Positions 9,310-21,339 of a stretch of 64,000 bases of DNA are shown here, in pieces. This DNA comes from Amphirosellinia nigrospora. Its lineage: Eukaryota > Ascomycota > Sordariomycetes > Xylariales > Xylariaceae. Numbering within the stretch: position 1 is the first letter of the stretch; each line of letters opens with the position of its first letter. Where the stretch lies: assembly GCA_004123355.1 (NCBI GenBank), contig SCHM01000007.1, positions 186,001-250,000 of the forward strand, written 5' to 3'. Position numbers and translations under genes: made by a program. Under the pieces are notes generated by a model. The model was given only the letters and a program-made list of their open reading frames with translations, made no database searches and had not been told where the DNA came from.

Positions 9310-11250
9310 CAGGTAGAGTGTTATATCTGTGTCAAAGTTTAGTGTGTATCTATTGACATGCTCCTTGGTAACACGAAAGACTTACAGCTCGTGGCTCGCT
9401 TGAAAGCTCTGAATCTCCAAAGCGCTATCAAGGGCAGGGGGGGTAATAAGCGGGCAAAGGAGTGTCGTGATGTTTTGTCTAAGAGGCGCAGTTATGGGTC
9501 TTGGGTAGTATATCAACAAGATGGTATGGCTATAAAAGCTCGAGAGTGCGTGACTGATATGAAAGAAAGAAAGATTGATGGGATAGGCATTGCCTTAAAT
9601 ATTCATGGTGGGCTGCTGGTCAAAGCCTCGCAAGCAAAGCATGCGTCCAACGGCTATCTTATTCATCTTTGCTGGGCGGTCTACGTATTGCACCCCAGCG
9701 GTCTCTAACGAGGGAGTGAAGTTACAATGAAGGACTACATAAGATAGGCTTGTAGCAATATCCCTTAGAGAAATAGACTTCGGCTGTGTAGATGGGAGGC
9801 TAATCAGGATCTGGACAATGCAGCTCGGTCATTGTGGTAAACAACAATATTTGATCGTGACAAAACATCTCGGCCAATATGCTTTACATACATTTGTACC
9901 GCAAAGTACTTTGTGTGCATCCAATATACCTATAGTCTAGTATTTACTATCAAATAGACCGATTTAGCTACCGTCACTCACCTTTCCAAGGCGTCTGTCT
10001 TGTGTGTATCTCATACAGCTGCGCTATCTACTACCTCCGCGAAAACATGCTTATTGGAAGTACAGCTAGGCATTTTTAAGCAAATTTACAGGTGTAGCCA
10101 GCGCGTTCGGCAGCAAAGATGTTGGGTTTGTGCGTTTCCCGCAGGTGATAGGCTTAAAGTGGTTGTATTCTTCAAATCTTTGGTCAAGAACATCCAATAA
10201 TCCTAGTAAAACGTAATAACAAGATCTAGATTTGCCTTAGAGTTTTAAAGGCTCTCTAATTGGTCCAGATTTTTCTGAATTAGCGTATTGGCATTGAATA
10301 AAGAAAAAAAAAAAAAAAAAAAAAACAAGTGTTATATAAAACAAACTCTACGTAAATCCGCAATAAATTAATACAGTAATACTATCTAACAACGACATCC
10401 GTGCCAAACGAAGCTAATTAATTGGCCAACTAACGGGATATAAATACTCCCTTTGAATAAACGAAAACGAAAATCAACGTAATTATAACAAGGTTCCTAG
10501 GAATAATTAATCAAAATTTCCTTTCGTTCTTATTTGCTTATTATAGTAAAGCTATACAGATTTTGAACATGACGTATCAAGGTATTGTTTGCCGAGTCGC
10601 GGTATAGAGGTAACGTGACCTCTGTGCATTCGAGACCTAACACTTGGTGCTGGTTGTAGCTCAGCAGCCATCATTGCTAGCATTCTATATTTTCTCCGTT
10701 ACGACGGTGGCGGTGGCTTTGCCGGCTGCGCGCCTCAACGCAACGCCCTCATCAGGCTTCGAGGCAACTCTCCTCGTTGTTCGACAAGAGAAGACATTCC
10801 TATCTCTAAAGATCTGCTCGTTTCTATTCTCGCAATCTGCATCCGACGAGTTCGATGGTCACTCTCCGACTGCCGTTAAAGGCCCGGTATCAGTTAGATC
10901 AGCGACGCTGCCCTTCCTATATCAAACAAACGTCCTGCCGATGAAGAGGATCCGGCGCCGACCGAGTCAAAACGAAAAAAGCGCGATCAGCAAACCTACA
11001 ATGAGGGCTCACGTCGAACAGGGTTTACAGTCGGTGACTATACTGTTGGCTGGGTCTGCGCTCTTCATATCGAGCTGGCCGCCGCAAGATCTGTCACGTA
11101 TTTGCGGATACGATCTAGCATAGGAAGTGAACCAGTGCACTCTCCAGAGGGGCTCAAGTAAAGTGTATGCAGATGATCTAAAGTAGAAGTTCTATATACG
11201 TGGGATAAGCGCGTCACGATCCTATATATAGTAAGCGATCATTCGGACTA
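9310..11250. other. About 1.9 kb without a supported gene
   Basis: The stretch is AT-rich. A homopolymer A run of about 23 bases lies at 10303-10325 and could mark the tail of an old reverse-transcribed insertion, though no coding part was seen beside it. Open frames at 9358-9708 and 10644-11123 lack any recognisable motif and have poor composition, so I do not call them genes. Confidence 0.4.
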
Positions 11251-11253
11251 TAG

Positions 11254-12162
11254 TTAGGGCGAGCCCCAGGGACTGGCGCTCGCCCTAACTATAGTCACCC
11301 ACTTGTCTGTAACCCTTACGTCGAATGGACCATATTCATTCATCGCTAAGAAAGACGACCAGTCTCCCTGGTGCCGTATATAGTCACAATAACCCGCGTT
11401 GAACTTCGCGCAAGTAATAAAGATCTCGTGTTTATCCTGTGATATAAGTACCCGTCTGCAGATTGTCAGTTTGGCGATAGTGAGAATGGTATCATGATGC
11501 TTACTGGCTCGTCGTTGACCTGGCCCGCATGCCGTTCAGTTTTACCTCTTTTGGCGGGTGTCGGTTGATCCAAGCCGCCATTTGGGCGCTTTCTTGCATC
11601 CTGATCGCCTTGAGCTTTGTCGAGCGCTGAAATGGTTTTACTTCAAGAATAATTAAGGGCTCTTTGTTGTCTCGCTTTCGCAGAAGTCCGTCTACCCTCG
11701 CTTCGTACGTTGTCACACGGACCTTGGCGAATCCCACACGGAGTTCACTAGATACTACCCTACGACGCTGAGGCAGTCGTACGAGGTTATCGTGAGTCTG
11801 AGAAGCAGATACCGAGCTGAACTCTAACACCGAGACACTCGCCTCACCGGCTACACAGGTCTTTCCTTTCGGTCCCGTAGAGGTTGACGAAGTTGAAGGA
11901 AAGGAAAGGAAAGGAAAGGAAGGGAATTCTGAGCATAAAACGCCGCGAATCCTCCCTTCAAACAGAATAAGGAACTTAGATCTATATGGCCCCTTTGGCA
12001 CCATAGTTGCTTATTACTCAATCGTATCTCATGACCGATATCGATAGCTCCAACTTGGTGCGCTTCATCGCGGCTTCTGGGATTTGCGGGACTTGTGAAT
12101 TCGTATCTCCCTGTCGTTGGGGTCCAGCTAGAGAACCAGAGATCGCCGATGTCCTCAATCAC
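11254..12162 (-). pseudogene. Conserved fungal EVKPF/QMAAWI-type protein, probably frame-broken
   Basis: Reading the minus strand from an ATG at 12162, one frame gives MIEDIGDLWFSSW and HEIRLSNKQLWCQRG. A second frame gives EARVDGLLRKRDNKEPLII, LEVKPFQRS and MQESAQMAAWI. A 64-base GT...AG intron (11456-11519) follows, then the last exon starts VLISQDKHEIFITCAKF and ends with a stop at 11254. The order fits a fungal family of unknown function; the EVK within a beta-strand context resembles PD-(D/E)XK-like proteins, but that is inference. The two frames meet at an (AAGGA)n repeat (11895-11923), so either repeat length has shifted the frame or an unseen intron removes it. Expressed alleles may exist. 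Confidence 0.6.
11895..11923. repeat. Pentanucleotide microsatellite (AAGGA)n
   Basis: Five tandem AAGGA-type units lie inside the reading-frame junction of the surrounding gene. Adding or losing one five-base unit changes the frame by two, so the repeat could act as a frame switch or simply as a decay point. Confidence 0.85.
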
Positions 12163-12662
12163 TAGGCGACACTTGTAGAAGATGCGAAGTGGAATATGAG
12201 TTCAAATGGGGTTTGTGATGATTAGACTTGGTTCACTTCAAATTAACTCAGGCTCAATCGGTTCGTTCTAGTTAAGTAATAGAGAATACTTTGTCCTTGT
12301 CTATGTCATTAGAGTCTTCTCTGTCGGGCTAGACATATAACAAAAAAACAAAAAAGGTTCGTGGCTTGATTATAGTCACAAAAACAACCGAATAGAGGAC
12401 AATAAATATTCGTATCATCATTCTTATGATAGTAAATTGATGATCATTGGGTAAACTTTCTACGATCATCTTAATTTTATACTAAGCTGCTAATAAACGT
12501 AACGTAACGTGACGAAGGGAGTTTGAACGAAAATGAAGAGGTGTATCTACATGATCGACTCATGCTGTCCTAGCAAATTAAGCCAGACACTTAGCAGAAG
12601 AATAAATTATAATTCCTCCAGCGTATGTCCCAACATTATTTGTAAGCCATATGTCTCCTCTC
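12163..12662. other. Intergenic between two minus-strand genes
   Basis: About 500 bases, AT-rich, with an A-rich run near 12341-12357. It is the 3-prime flank of the Hsp70-like gene and the promoter side of the next. No discrete element is recognisable. Confidence 0.35.
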
Positions 12663-14930
12663 TTAATCTGTTTTAACAATGAGTGACTTCGATGCAACTT
12701 CTTCACCATCCTGCGAAATGATCTTGATGCTCAGAGTAGCACCAGATACTTGCATTTCAACCTTATGGTCCCAAGCCCGGAAAACCCATCCCTTATTTGC
12801 TTCGGTATCATAATCCTGAATCGGCTTGGGTGTTTTACATCTGATGATTGAATGAAGATGTACTGTGTTGTCGAGTCGAAGACTAGGATGAGGTTCCGTG
12901 CTAGTGTATATACCCTTTGAGACGTCTTGTACTCCTCTCGCTTCAAGGTCATAGGGATAGAAATACCGATATTGCTTGGGTTGAACTGCCGAAATATCTT
13001 GCCCCTGATACCTTAAGTTTTAGCCCAAGCCCAGCTACGGGAAACTTTTTGACATACCCTTTTGATAGCCCATTCCATCTGATTATCTGCTAGCCACTCC
13101 ATGCGTACCTTATCCCAAATCTTATCACGGACATCGTGGAGAATTAGGTTGAATTTGTCACGAAAGACCCAGCCGTAGCTCATACGAGCAACTCTGGTAT
13201 GCACTTGTACGACCTGTTTGGTCAACCCATGTCCCATAGCGCCACAAAGAGCCGCGCCACGGCAAATTGCAGACCACCTGTAATTAAGATGTTAGTATCT
13301 TCGAGATTCCTTTTGTAAATACACTTACGGCTTTTCTCCTCGGGCCTGAAGGATATCGGTTTTTTCCGTAAATCGAGTTTTCAAAGATCTGAATAGAAAA
13401 GGGCATCGCCCGAAACCTCCGACGAGGATGACAAACTAAAAATTAGCGTTGTAAATAAATTGCTGGGAGACAAGCACAAAAGGGTAGGTCGGGAGACTAA
13501 ACACAATAAGCTTACCTTGGGGGCTTTTCCGTACGAGATTCTATATTATCGAGCTGTTTCTGTAGTACGTCGCACATCTGTGACAGGACTTCCCCAAAAA
13601 CCTCACGGATCTCAGACCTATGACGTTATGTTAACATCCCGAATACAAGCTATTACGTATTGTAATTGAAAATATAACGATAGAAAACTTACGCATCCAC
13701 AATAAGCTGTCTACGCCTGTTTTTCTTCGGTAGGTCGATATTATACTTTTCTTGACTGCCGTCGAAATCCTTCTTAATACCATGCTCCCACTGTCTGTGA
13801 TTAGAAATATGGTTTATCGTGGAAAGCAATATTTGCAACCTACTTCGTTGTTCATCATCTTTTTAATCGCTGGAGTTTCCATGTGTCTCCAATATTTGTG
13901 ACCGACTCTCCGTTCAACAAGTGCTTCGAAGGCAGTATCCACAAATGTTGCTCCGCATAAGCCACCTAAAAGGGTTGCTTATTAGTCGAGAAGCTCAACA
14001 CATATTGTTTTAAGACTTACCATCGCCCTCGACGCATTCAGATACAACCATAGGCTGTAGCTTCTCTAACTTGTAACTAATAATGTCACTATAAAAGAAA
14101 CATGTTCAGCATGGAATTCGTCTTCGCAATCGTTTTGTCGGCTCAACTTACACTGTTCCACCACCGGCATCCATGACTACAAATGAATCGCCAATTTCTA
14201 AGTCATCCCGGTTGTCGAGGTCAGGAAGGGTCGCAAGGGCTGCGGCTTCTGGCTCGGCAATGAACTCCAGAGTCGTCTTACCCGCTGTCCGATCTTCAAG
14301 AATACCCGCGCGTTCAGCCGCTTGTTGCATTCGATCTCGTGCGTAGTCTTTCCAGATTGCGGGGACGGAAAGAACAACATGATACCGTGTTCCGTTAATC
14401 AGGCTGGCGCCTTTCTCGTCCTTGATTTCCGAGATAACATGCTCCCAGAGAACTTTAAGATAGTCACCAACCAACTCAACGGGTGTCTTTTTAAGCTTCT
14501 CCATCATATCCCGAGCCGTTTGGATATGAGAGAAGTGTTGCAAATCTGTGGGTAGGTCATCCTTCTCAAGTAATAATAGCTTGAACCATTGAATGGGCTG
14601 GACATCTGTCGGAATATTGTAGCCCCATTTAGTCTCTCCAGTCTCTTCATCGTAATAAATTCTGGATGGCACTTTGTTGCGGTCGTTGTTCTGGGACAGC
14701 GCGGAGAGCCAATGTGTCACAACTTCCGGCTCCCTAGCAGGCATCTTCTCCTTGAAGAATAGCCATGCCACGCCGGTGTAGCTACTCACGCGTCAGATAC
14801 GCAAAGATATATCGTAACTCAAATCGATAACTGCAACGAACAAGATCGCGAATAGAAACGCCGCTTACGTAGTACCAAAATCAATACCAATCACCAACGT
14901 GCTCTTTCCTGGTGTGGATGTAGAACCCAT
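12663..14930 (-). CDS. Hsp70-like ATPase (fungal actin-like fold), nine exons
   Basis: The model (minus strand) has exons 14930-14869, 14781-14152, 14088-14021, 13965-13844, 13790-13693, 13617-13516, 13435-13329, 13277-13058 and 13004-12663, stop at 12663, about 580 residues. Nucleotide-binding motifs of the Hsp70/actin fold are all present: IGIDFGTT in exon 1 running into YTGVA, MDAGGGTVD across exons 2-3, and FVILVGGFG in exon 7. The C-terminal part is short and unlike the classical substrate-binding domain, as usual for these fungal Hsp70-like proteins of unknown client. Introns are 48-87 nt with GT...AG ends. One oddity: exon 6 ends KPP in a C5 run and does not join exon 7 in phase; one extra C would restore phase. 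So the gene is either a fresh pseudogene or carries a one-base sequence error. Confidence 0.8.
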
Positions 14931-15547
14931 TGCGGCTGGCTTTTGATGGTAGATTTTACTAAAGAGGGTGCAAGTAGCAGGTCTCTAGGACGAAAGGCCT
15001 TGAGCTCTGAGCATGCGGAGTCTGTCAAACTAGACTCTGCTAACTGAGGTTTTTTATTTGTACGTCAGTCACTGTCCAACGAATCGTATGTGGTAGTGAT
15101 AATGACAAATGAATTCAAAGCCTTATGAAAAGGCAATATTTGTGTCGTAGGCTGTAGATCGAAGGTTCATAAGATGCTTCGCGGAAGTAAAGATATCAGA
15201 TACATTTGAACGAACCTTTGGTTGAAGGGCGTTGATTGTGAGTTGACGTGCAAGAGCTCAATAGCGAGAGCTGCAAGCAGGTGCCAGTACAAAAGTGCGG
15301 GCAGTGCTCATAAGTCATGCGTATAAAGATCCAGAGAGGTCGAGTGGTGAGAGTGTCTTAAAAGGCACCGAGGAAAGTAATAAAAAAGAAGCGCCAGTGA
15401 GTTGTCCTGTGCCCTTGGAGGTACTAAAGTAAGCAAGTACGTGCCGAGTAAGTAAGCATCTACCTAGGTAAGAGGTAGGTACATAGAGGGTAGGTACATA
15501 GAGGTAGTTACTTACTTTACAGTTCTGAGTGCAGCTGGCACATCAAT
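14931..15547. other. Upstream region of the Hsp70-like gene
   Basis: About 600 bases. The first part is the leader and promoter side of the Hsp70-like gene. From about 15420 it becomes a string of TACCTAGGTA/GTAGGTA-type short repeats, a composition seen in several Sordariomycete genomes. No gene was found. Confidence 0.4.
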
Positions 15548-15720
15548 ATGTGGCGTGTGGAAGTGGCAGTGGTGGCAGTGCGGGGGGAGAAGATGGGGGG
15601 CTACGCCCCCCGCGTAGCATAAAACCGTCTCGGTTGCAGTTGCCCAGCTAGATTCCTTCCTTTAGATCTATCCTAGATTTGGCCACTCAGTCAGTCTCTG
15701 ATCCTTGTTTAGTGTGTTCA
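15548..15720 (-). repeat. Dispersed repeat, family C copy 2 (empty site)
   Basis: Reverse complement of the block at 763-869 plus 1055-1124, without the 185-bp insertion. It contains the hairpin GGGGGGCTACGCCCCCC. The uninterrupted junction reads CTACGCGGGGGG and defines the pre-insertion sequence for the nested element in copy 1. Confidence 0.75.
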
Positions 15721-16026
15721 AATATCAACTACTTGACAGGTACCTACCCAAATACCTACTTAGATGCCCTCTAGGTATGCACCTAAAGCCTTTACCGATA
15801 TGTGTTTAGGTAGAAATACCTTACCTTCCTACTTACCAACCCAAGAAGATACTCGGAAGCTTTGTACCAAGCTGAATTCAATCCTAACATCATTTCAACA
15901 GCCTTAGGTAGGTACCTAGGTACCAGGTAGTCTAGCACCGCAAAAGGCGCTCAGGCAACCAGCCGCAGCTAAACATCACAAGCACGAAAGCATTGATCTC
16001 ATCAAGATATAGCGTCCAGCGCACCC

Positions 16027-16482
16027 ATGAATTCTAACGGGCCGTTTGCACGCAGCCGCATCGGACGTAATCGGGTTCGCACGGCCTCCATTACCTCCAA
16101 CCCACATTCGAACTCACAAGCATCCTTGATTCAAAAAGCTCACGATCAAGCTGCGCAATGGCAACTACAAGCAAACCGGCTGGAACGGGAGCTAAAGGAA
16201 GAAATAGATTATAGCGAAAGTATTGAAGATAAATTAGAAAGTACCAAGTTCCAACTCCAGAGCGCACTGATGCAACGCCCCTCCTTCGATGAGCGAACAT
16301 AGGAAATTGTTCCACGCAGCTCTGTAGCACGTTTACTAAAACAGCAGCAGGAGATAAAAGAGCTGAAGAGAGAGATCAATGAGAAGACCAAGGATCACGA
16401 CTCCGTTGTGTCCCTTTGGCAAGATGCCCTCGAAGAGGTTGATAAAGCGAAGTCCTCTGAAAAAGTATCGCGCTATTGACGA
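16027..16482 (+). pseudogene. Coiled-coil protein relic
   Basis: An ATG at 16027 opens a frame rich in Glu, Lys, Gln and Leu. It contains AAQWQLQANRLERELKEEID, then KLESTKFQLQSAL. A TAG at 16300-16302 interrupts it, and the same frame then continues with KQQQEIKELKREINEKTKDH to a TGA near 16480. Heptad spacing of Leu/Ile suggests a long coiled coil. Beyond 16480 similar sequence continues weakly in another frame. I do not recognise the family; such proteins may be structural or chromatin-associated, but nothing here shows which. Interrupted, so probably not functional. Confidence 0.5.
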
Positions 16483-18330
16483 CGATGCAATGGCGTCTCA
16501 GTAGAAGCAACTTCAATTCATCATTAAGAACCTCAGCACATCGTACTTATCAAGATCCAATGTTATCTGCCTCCCTTAAAAAGTTATTTAACGATATCAC
16601 CAGTTAATGTCGGTTCTTAACAAAGAATATACAACGTAGTTCAGCCGAGCGCTGCACCGTCTATAGCTTTTATAACGTACCCACTGTGACACTACTCGAT
16701 ATGCAGATGTTGCGACGGCCGGGAATGCTATCGCGCAGCAGGTCCGACGTCATGGCTCGCGTTTGAAACTCACGTCGCCTGACTGGAAGGAACCGATCAG
16801 ATTGGCCTCACAAAGCCCGTCACTCACCAATTTCAGATAGAAATGTTCTTGTAATGCTTCGAGACGGAATTATCCTATTGCGATAGCACAGACTGCAAAG
16901 AAGGTTATGCGACGTACCGATGAAGCTAAGGGATGTCGTAGACCTCCCGATTTACGATCTCTTCAGGGCGGCATCTCAAGTTTTCATTGTGTTTTAATCT
17001 TACCACAAGGCATCTCGCTGCGTCGCGACGCGAAATTGTCAGCCTTTCTGGGTTTCCCGATTCCCGAACCCAGCCGCTTGCTGGGAGCTCATTGGATCCG
17101 ACAAGAGATATCGACAAGAAATATCGAACGAGGATCTGTAATGCACAGTTAGAAATTATCTGCCGAAATGTTATCTAATCCTCAATCAACGCGATTACTC
17201 AGCCATGTAGGTGAGTGAGGGAGGGAGCGGCTTGGCGAGGTTTATCAGGCACCGTTGTTATCTTTTCGAGCACTGGGAGAGTTCAATTGACGTTTCGCAG
17301 TGAAAGAATTAAGCCTGAGAAAGTCATGACAATTACTAAGTGGAGCTGCTTAAAACGGGAGGTATATTTACTGTCACTAATAGATTTGCGGTCTGAATAA
17401 ACGTTTTGTCCTTGGCTATGACGCTTGTCTGTTTTAGGTTAGGAATTCGCGCTGCCGATTGTCGTGTTGCTTTTCTGTTCTACGGATTACAGTGCATTAT
17501 TAACTGAAATATCAATGTCTCCCCCGCAAGTATACTCCCTGGAAGCGGTCTTCCCCAGAAAAAGAAGCCCTTTCGTCCCTCTACTAACCTACTACAGACT
17601 ACCAGACACGTTGACAGATTGAATTCAAATGACGAAGATGAACGGGTGCTAGGTTGTAATAGGCTATCTCCGGGCTGATTGGTACGGGAATGTAAAGAAG
17701 TCAACCTGGTTATCGGGTCACAAGTGCGAGCTTCCGGATTGCTATTCTGGTATCGCCTGTCACAGTTCGCACTGCTGGTACTTCCAGTATTGACTTATTG
17801 TTATTGCACAAAGGAGGAAAGAATCCTATCCACCTAATAAATCTAGTTTCGACTATATATAGTTGTGGTTATAAGCCCGTGCCCGATATCCACTATATCC
17901 GAGGTTATTCCGTAGTATCCCGTGACATCGCCACTTGGAACCATGGGTCTCTCTCTCACGGGCAAGCTCTGGCCGGACCTGTTCAAATCTTACTTCAGGA
18001 GGACCTAACGAATCACAATTACTTCTCGTTTCCTCTAGTTGACTGACGTACAGTACTCCAGATATCGATGGAGATATTATAACAAAGACTACCCTGCTGT
18101 GAGCAAACCTCTGAGTCTGTTTGAAAGGTCATGTGTGTGGTCCATGCTTGGGATTGAATCAGCCTCAGCCCTCAGCAAATTATTCGCCAAGACTCATTTC
18201 CCCTACATAGTACGGAGTAGACTAAGCTTTAATCCATGGGGCGATCGCCGCTAGGTTTAAACGAGGTTCTAGAAACACAACGTAATCAGTTTATGTGGGA
18301 TACCATAGTGGCTTTTGTGGGCCTAGCGCG
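16483..18330. other. About 1.8 kb without a supported gene
   Basis: Short frames only. A short ATG frame MGLSLTGKLWPDLF near 17943 could be a scrap of a small GTPase-like or conserved fungal N-terminus, but it is too short to call. No repeats shared with the rest of the window were noticed. Confidence 0.35.
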
Positions 18331-20270
18331 GACCGCCCGGTGGTTCTGCAAAGGCTACCGACAACCAAGCACTGGAGTTCTTCAGCGAAAAGCAACACCT
18401 CAATCTGAGACAGGCCGGGTGGGTCAACCTCTTTTCGGAATATGACTTTCTGATATCATATCGCCCCGGCCAAGACAATGTACTGGCCGACGCGCTGTCG
18501 CGAAAACAGGAAGACCTGACGACACAAAAAGCCAAGAAGGAGGCGCAACGCCACCTTACGATGTTCCAGCCGGTAAACAGCACGGTGCGACCTATCCCTG
18601 CATGGATGGAATCACACCAAGTAAGCTCTGTCGAGGTACGCGACGAACTGGGCGCCCTTACAGGACCACAGTTGATCGAACGAATCCTCAAGGAAAACCG
18701 GGAAGACGTAGGCATGGAGATCTACCGCCGACGGACGGAAGACGACAAACCAGAGAATCCATGGAAACTGAAAGACGGATTGACTACGTTCCACGGACGC
18801 CTGGTTGTCCCCGATTTCCCATACCTGAGGACGCGTCTTATTGAAGAAACGCACTGCGGGATGCCTACTGCACACCCTGGCAGAACAAAGACGCGCAGAT
18901 TTGTTGCCGAGCGTTACTGGTGGCCCGGACTGGGTGGAGATTTCGATCGTTATGTGGCAAACTGCATGAAGTGCAGACCCGCCAAAGTACCCAGAGACAA
19001 GACTCCTGGTAAACTTACACCCCTCCCGATACCTGAACGCGTGTGGCGCCACCTCGTCATCGACTTCAAGCAGATGCCCAAGGACAAGCACGGATACGAT
19101 GACGCACTGGCTATGGTGGACCGCCTTGGTAAACGGGCATGGACTATCCCTTGTACTGTGGAAGCGACCGCGGAAGACGCCGCCAAGATGTACTACGAAG
19201 GACCTTTCCGAGTCTTCGGAGTACCTGTGACAGTGACCTCCGACCGCGGACCTCAGTTTATTTCCGCCTTCACGGACGAGCTATGTAAGCTTATGGGTGT
19301 GAAACATACACTAGCCACCGCAGGCCACCACGAGACTGTGGGACAGGCAGAGATCATGAATGAGTACATTGATCAGAGATTGCGACCATACGTAAGCCAC
19401 TACCAGGACGACTGGTCTGGGCGCATACCTGCTATGGATCACGCACAGGCTTCAATCCCCCACGCCTCAACAGGGCTGTCGCCTCACGAAGTTGAAATGG
19501 GTTTCCCAATGCCATTTAACTTCGACTGGGAGAGTAGGACCGCAAGTGAGGAGCTGCAAGAGCTCCCTGCAAAGGAAAGGGCGATTCGAACAAATGCATA
19601 GGAAAGAGTAAAGAAGATAGTGCACTTCGTAGAATCAGCAAAAGAAGACCTACGGCATACCCAAGAACGCATGACTGACCAAGCCAACAAAAGTCGACGT
19701 GAACCCGACCTTGATGTAGGAGACTATGTATTAATCTTGAAGAAGAGGCAGTCATGGAAGACAGACCGACCATCGGACAAGCTAGACTTCCCTATGACAC
19801 AACAAAAGTTCAAGATACGCGAAAAGGACGGCAACACCTTCGTGTTAGACGTCCCTGTGACCTGGAAAGCATCCAACCGGTATCACGCAGATCGACTGCG
19901 GAAGTACCCAAATAACCCGTTACCAGGTCAAGAGGCGGAGAACCCAGAAGGATAAGTGGTAGAGCCCGAGGGCGAGGAAGAGTTTACTGTCGAGAAGGTG
20001 CGAACCTCTCGACTTCACTATCGGAAGTTGCAGTACTAAGTAGACTGGAAAGGTTGGGACCCCGACGATACGTGGTACCCCGCAGAACTTCAAGAACAGT
20101 GCAAAGGCACTAAAAGAGTTTCACGATGCAAACCCTGACTCAGCCGGATCCCCAGTGAGATTGCAGATGTGGCTGGATGCGGCGCGTGACGACGAATTTG
20201 ATAAGCCACATCCAGATGACAATAAGGCTATGGCGCAAGGGGAAAGAGTAACGCGACGAAGGAATCCTTA
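18330..20270 (+). mobile_element. Ty3/gypsy retrotransposon fossil (end of RNase H plus integrase)
   Basis: This is a truncated Ty3/gypsy element. The 5-prime end carries the tail of RNase H (YRPGQDNVLADALSR near 18460). The integrase follows: a binding region with RYWWPGLGGDFDRYVANCMK near 18915 and a catalytic core containing LVIDFKQMP and TSDRGPQF near 19060-19260, then a C-terminal region to about 20270. Gag, protease, reverse transcriptase and the 5-prime LTR are missing. It is broken, with a small number of interruptions in what remains. The sequence is still easily recognisable, so it is moderately old rather than ancient. No chromodomain was recognised. Confidence 0.85.
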
Positions 20271-20448
20271 AGTGCTGTTAAGCAGGAGGGACCTTGAGTG
20301 ACGTGTGGAGAAACTGGTGTGATGACTCAACGGTATGAGGGCCCTGCGAGGAATTACATTAGTGGAAACCCGAGGCGATCCCTCCTCTCGCTGGAAAGCA
20401 GTCACGACTTCGACCCCGGTCAAGTCACTCTTTTTTTCGAGGGGGGGT

Positions 20449-20690
20449 AGTTACGGATCTGCAGGCTCTGGTGCAGTGAATGAAGGCAGGCACTGGCAGT
20501 GAATGCACCTGCCCCACTAAATCGCGAGTATATAAGTAGCTACCTGTGGCGTAGGGTTAGACCAGGCAATACCACATATGCTGGAGCCTTGTCTCTTCGA
20601 GTGTGTGAAGCGTAACTATGACCGACTTTCAATTTGACATTTGTGATGAATTAGATATGTGTCACCTGACACATACTTGATCAGGAAAGT
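20449..20690 (+). repeat. Possible 3-prime LTR of the Ty3/gypsy fossil
   Basis: A purine run (CGAGGGGGGG, 20439-20448) resembles a polypurine tract. It is followed by about 240 bases with a TATATAAG box near 20530, the arrangement expected at the start of a 3-prime LTR. The second LTR is absent, so ends cannot be confirmed. Confidence 0.4.
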
Positions 20691-20838
20691 TTAGGTACCT
20701 AGCCATAATGTTGACCAATCGGCATGATGCCGACATGGCCTCAACCTAGCAAAGCTTATTTCAACATCTCAGCAACCCTAGTCGAAGATACGCTAGCACG
20801 TGACATAGGTCTGTAGCGCCATCCTGTCACTACCTAAA

Positions 20839-21217
20839 TGGAAAGCTTTGCCGGCGAAGCTCCATTTTAAATACGGTGTAAATCGAAGTGCAAAGCACTT
20901 CGATTTAAGATAACGTATCTTACGTGGTATTTCCAGGGGGTCCCCCCCTGGACCCCGAGTAGGGGGGCGAAGCCCCAGTAAATACTTAAGATATAGTGCC
21001 CGTTAGTGACCACACTCGCTATTGCAGTACGCAAGCCACACAGTCAATTTGGGTGCGAATACGTTGTGGTTGATGCCTCGATTCAGAGTTTGACCAATCA
21101 GAGGCCTGCAGAATTCATTTAGAGTTTTAGGGGTCACCGCTTAACTTCTCAAGCTTCGCTTTCCCTGACACTTAATTGTCGTTGCCAATATGTGTTCGGG
21201 AAAAGCTAAGCTTTCCA
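20839..21217 (+). mobile_element. MITE-like element, family B copy 2
   Basis: Same orientation as copy 1 and similar over most of its length: TGGAAAGCTTTGCC at the left, the GGGGTCCCCCCCTGG block, GGGGGCGAAGCCCC, the conserved ATATAGTGCCCGTTAGTGACCA stretch (first 20 bases shared), and a slightly worn right end AGCTTTCCA. It is about 100 bases shorter than copy 1. Homology extends a little outside the left end (CTGTAGCGCC). No coding capacity. Confidence 0.7.
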
Positions 21218-21339
21218 ATAAATTTATCCCACACCCAGTAGATAAACTGTAGCTTCACAACCAATACAACCACTTTTTACTACCCTGGCCTTTTCTGGTG
21301 CGGTGAGTGCGGATTCATCCATCTATTTCTTGGCGCGCT

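Noticed and set aside
10644-11123. 159-codon plus-strand frame
   Set aside because: Composition is random-looking, no motif is visible, the start is not ATG and no splice partners were found. Left as unassigned.
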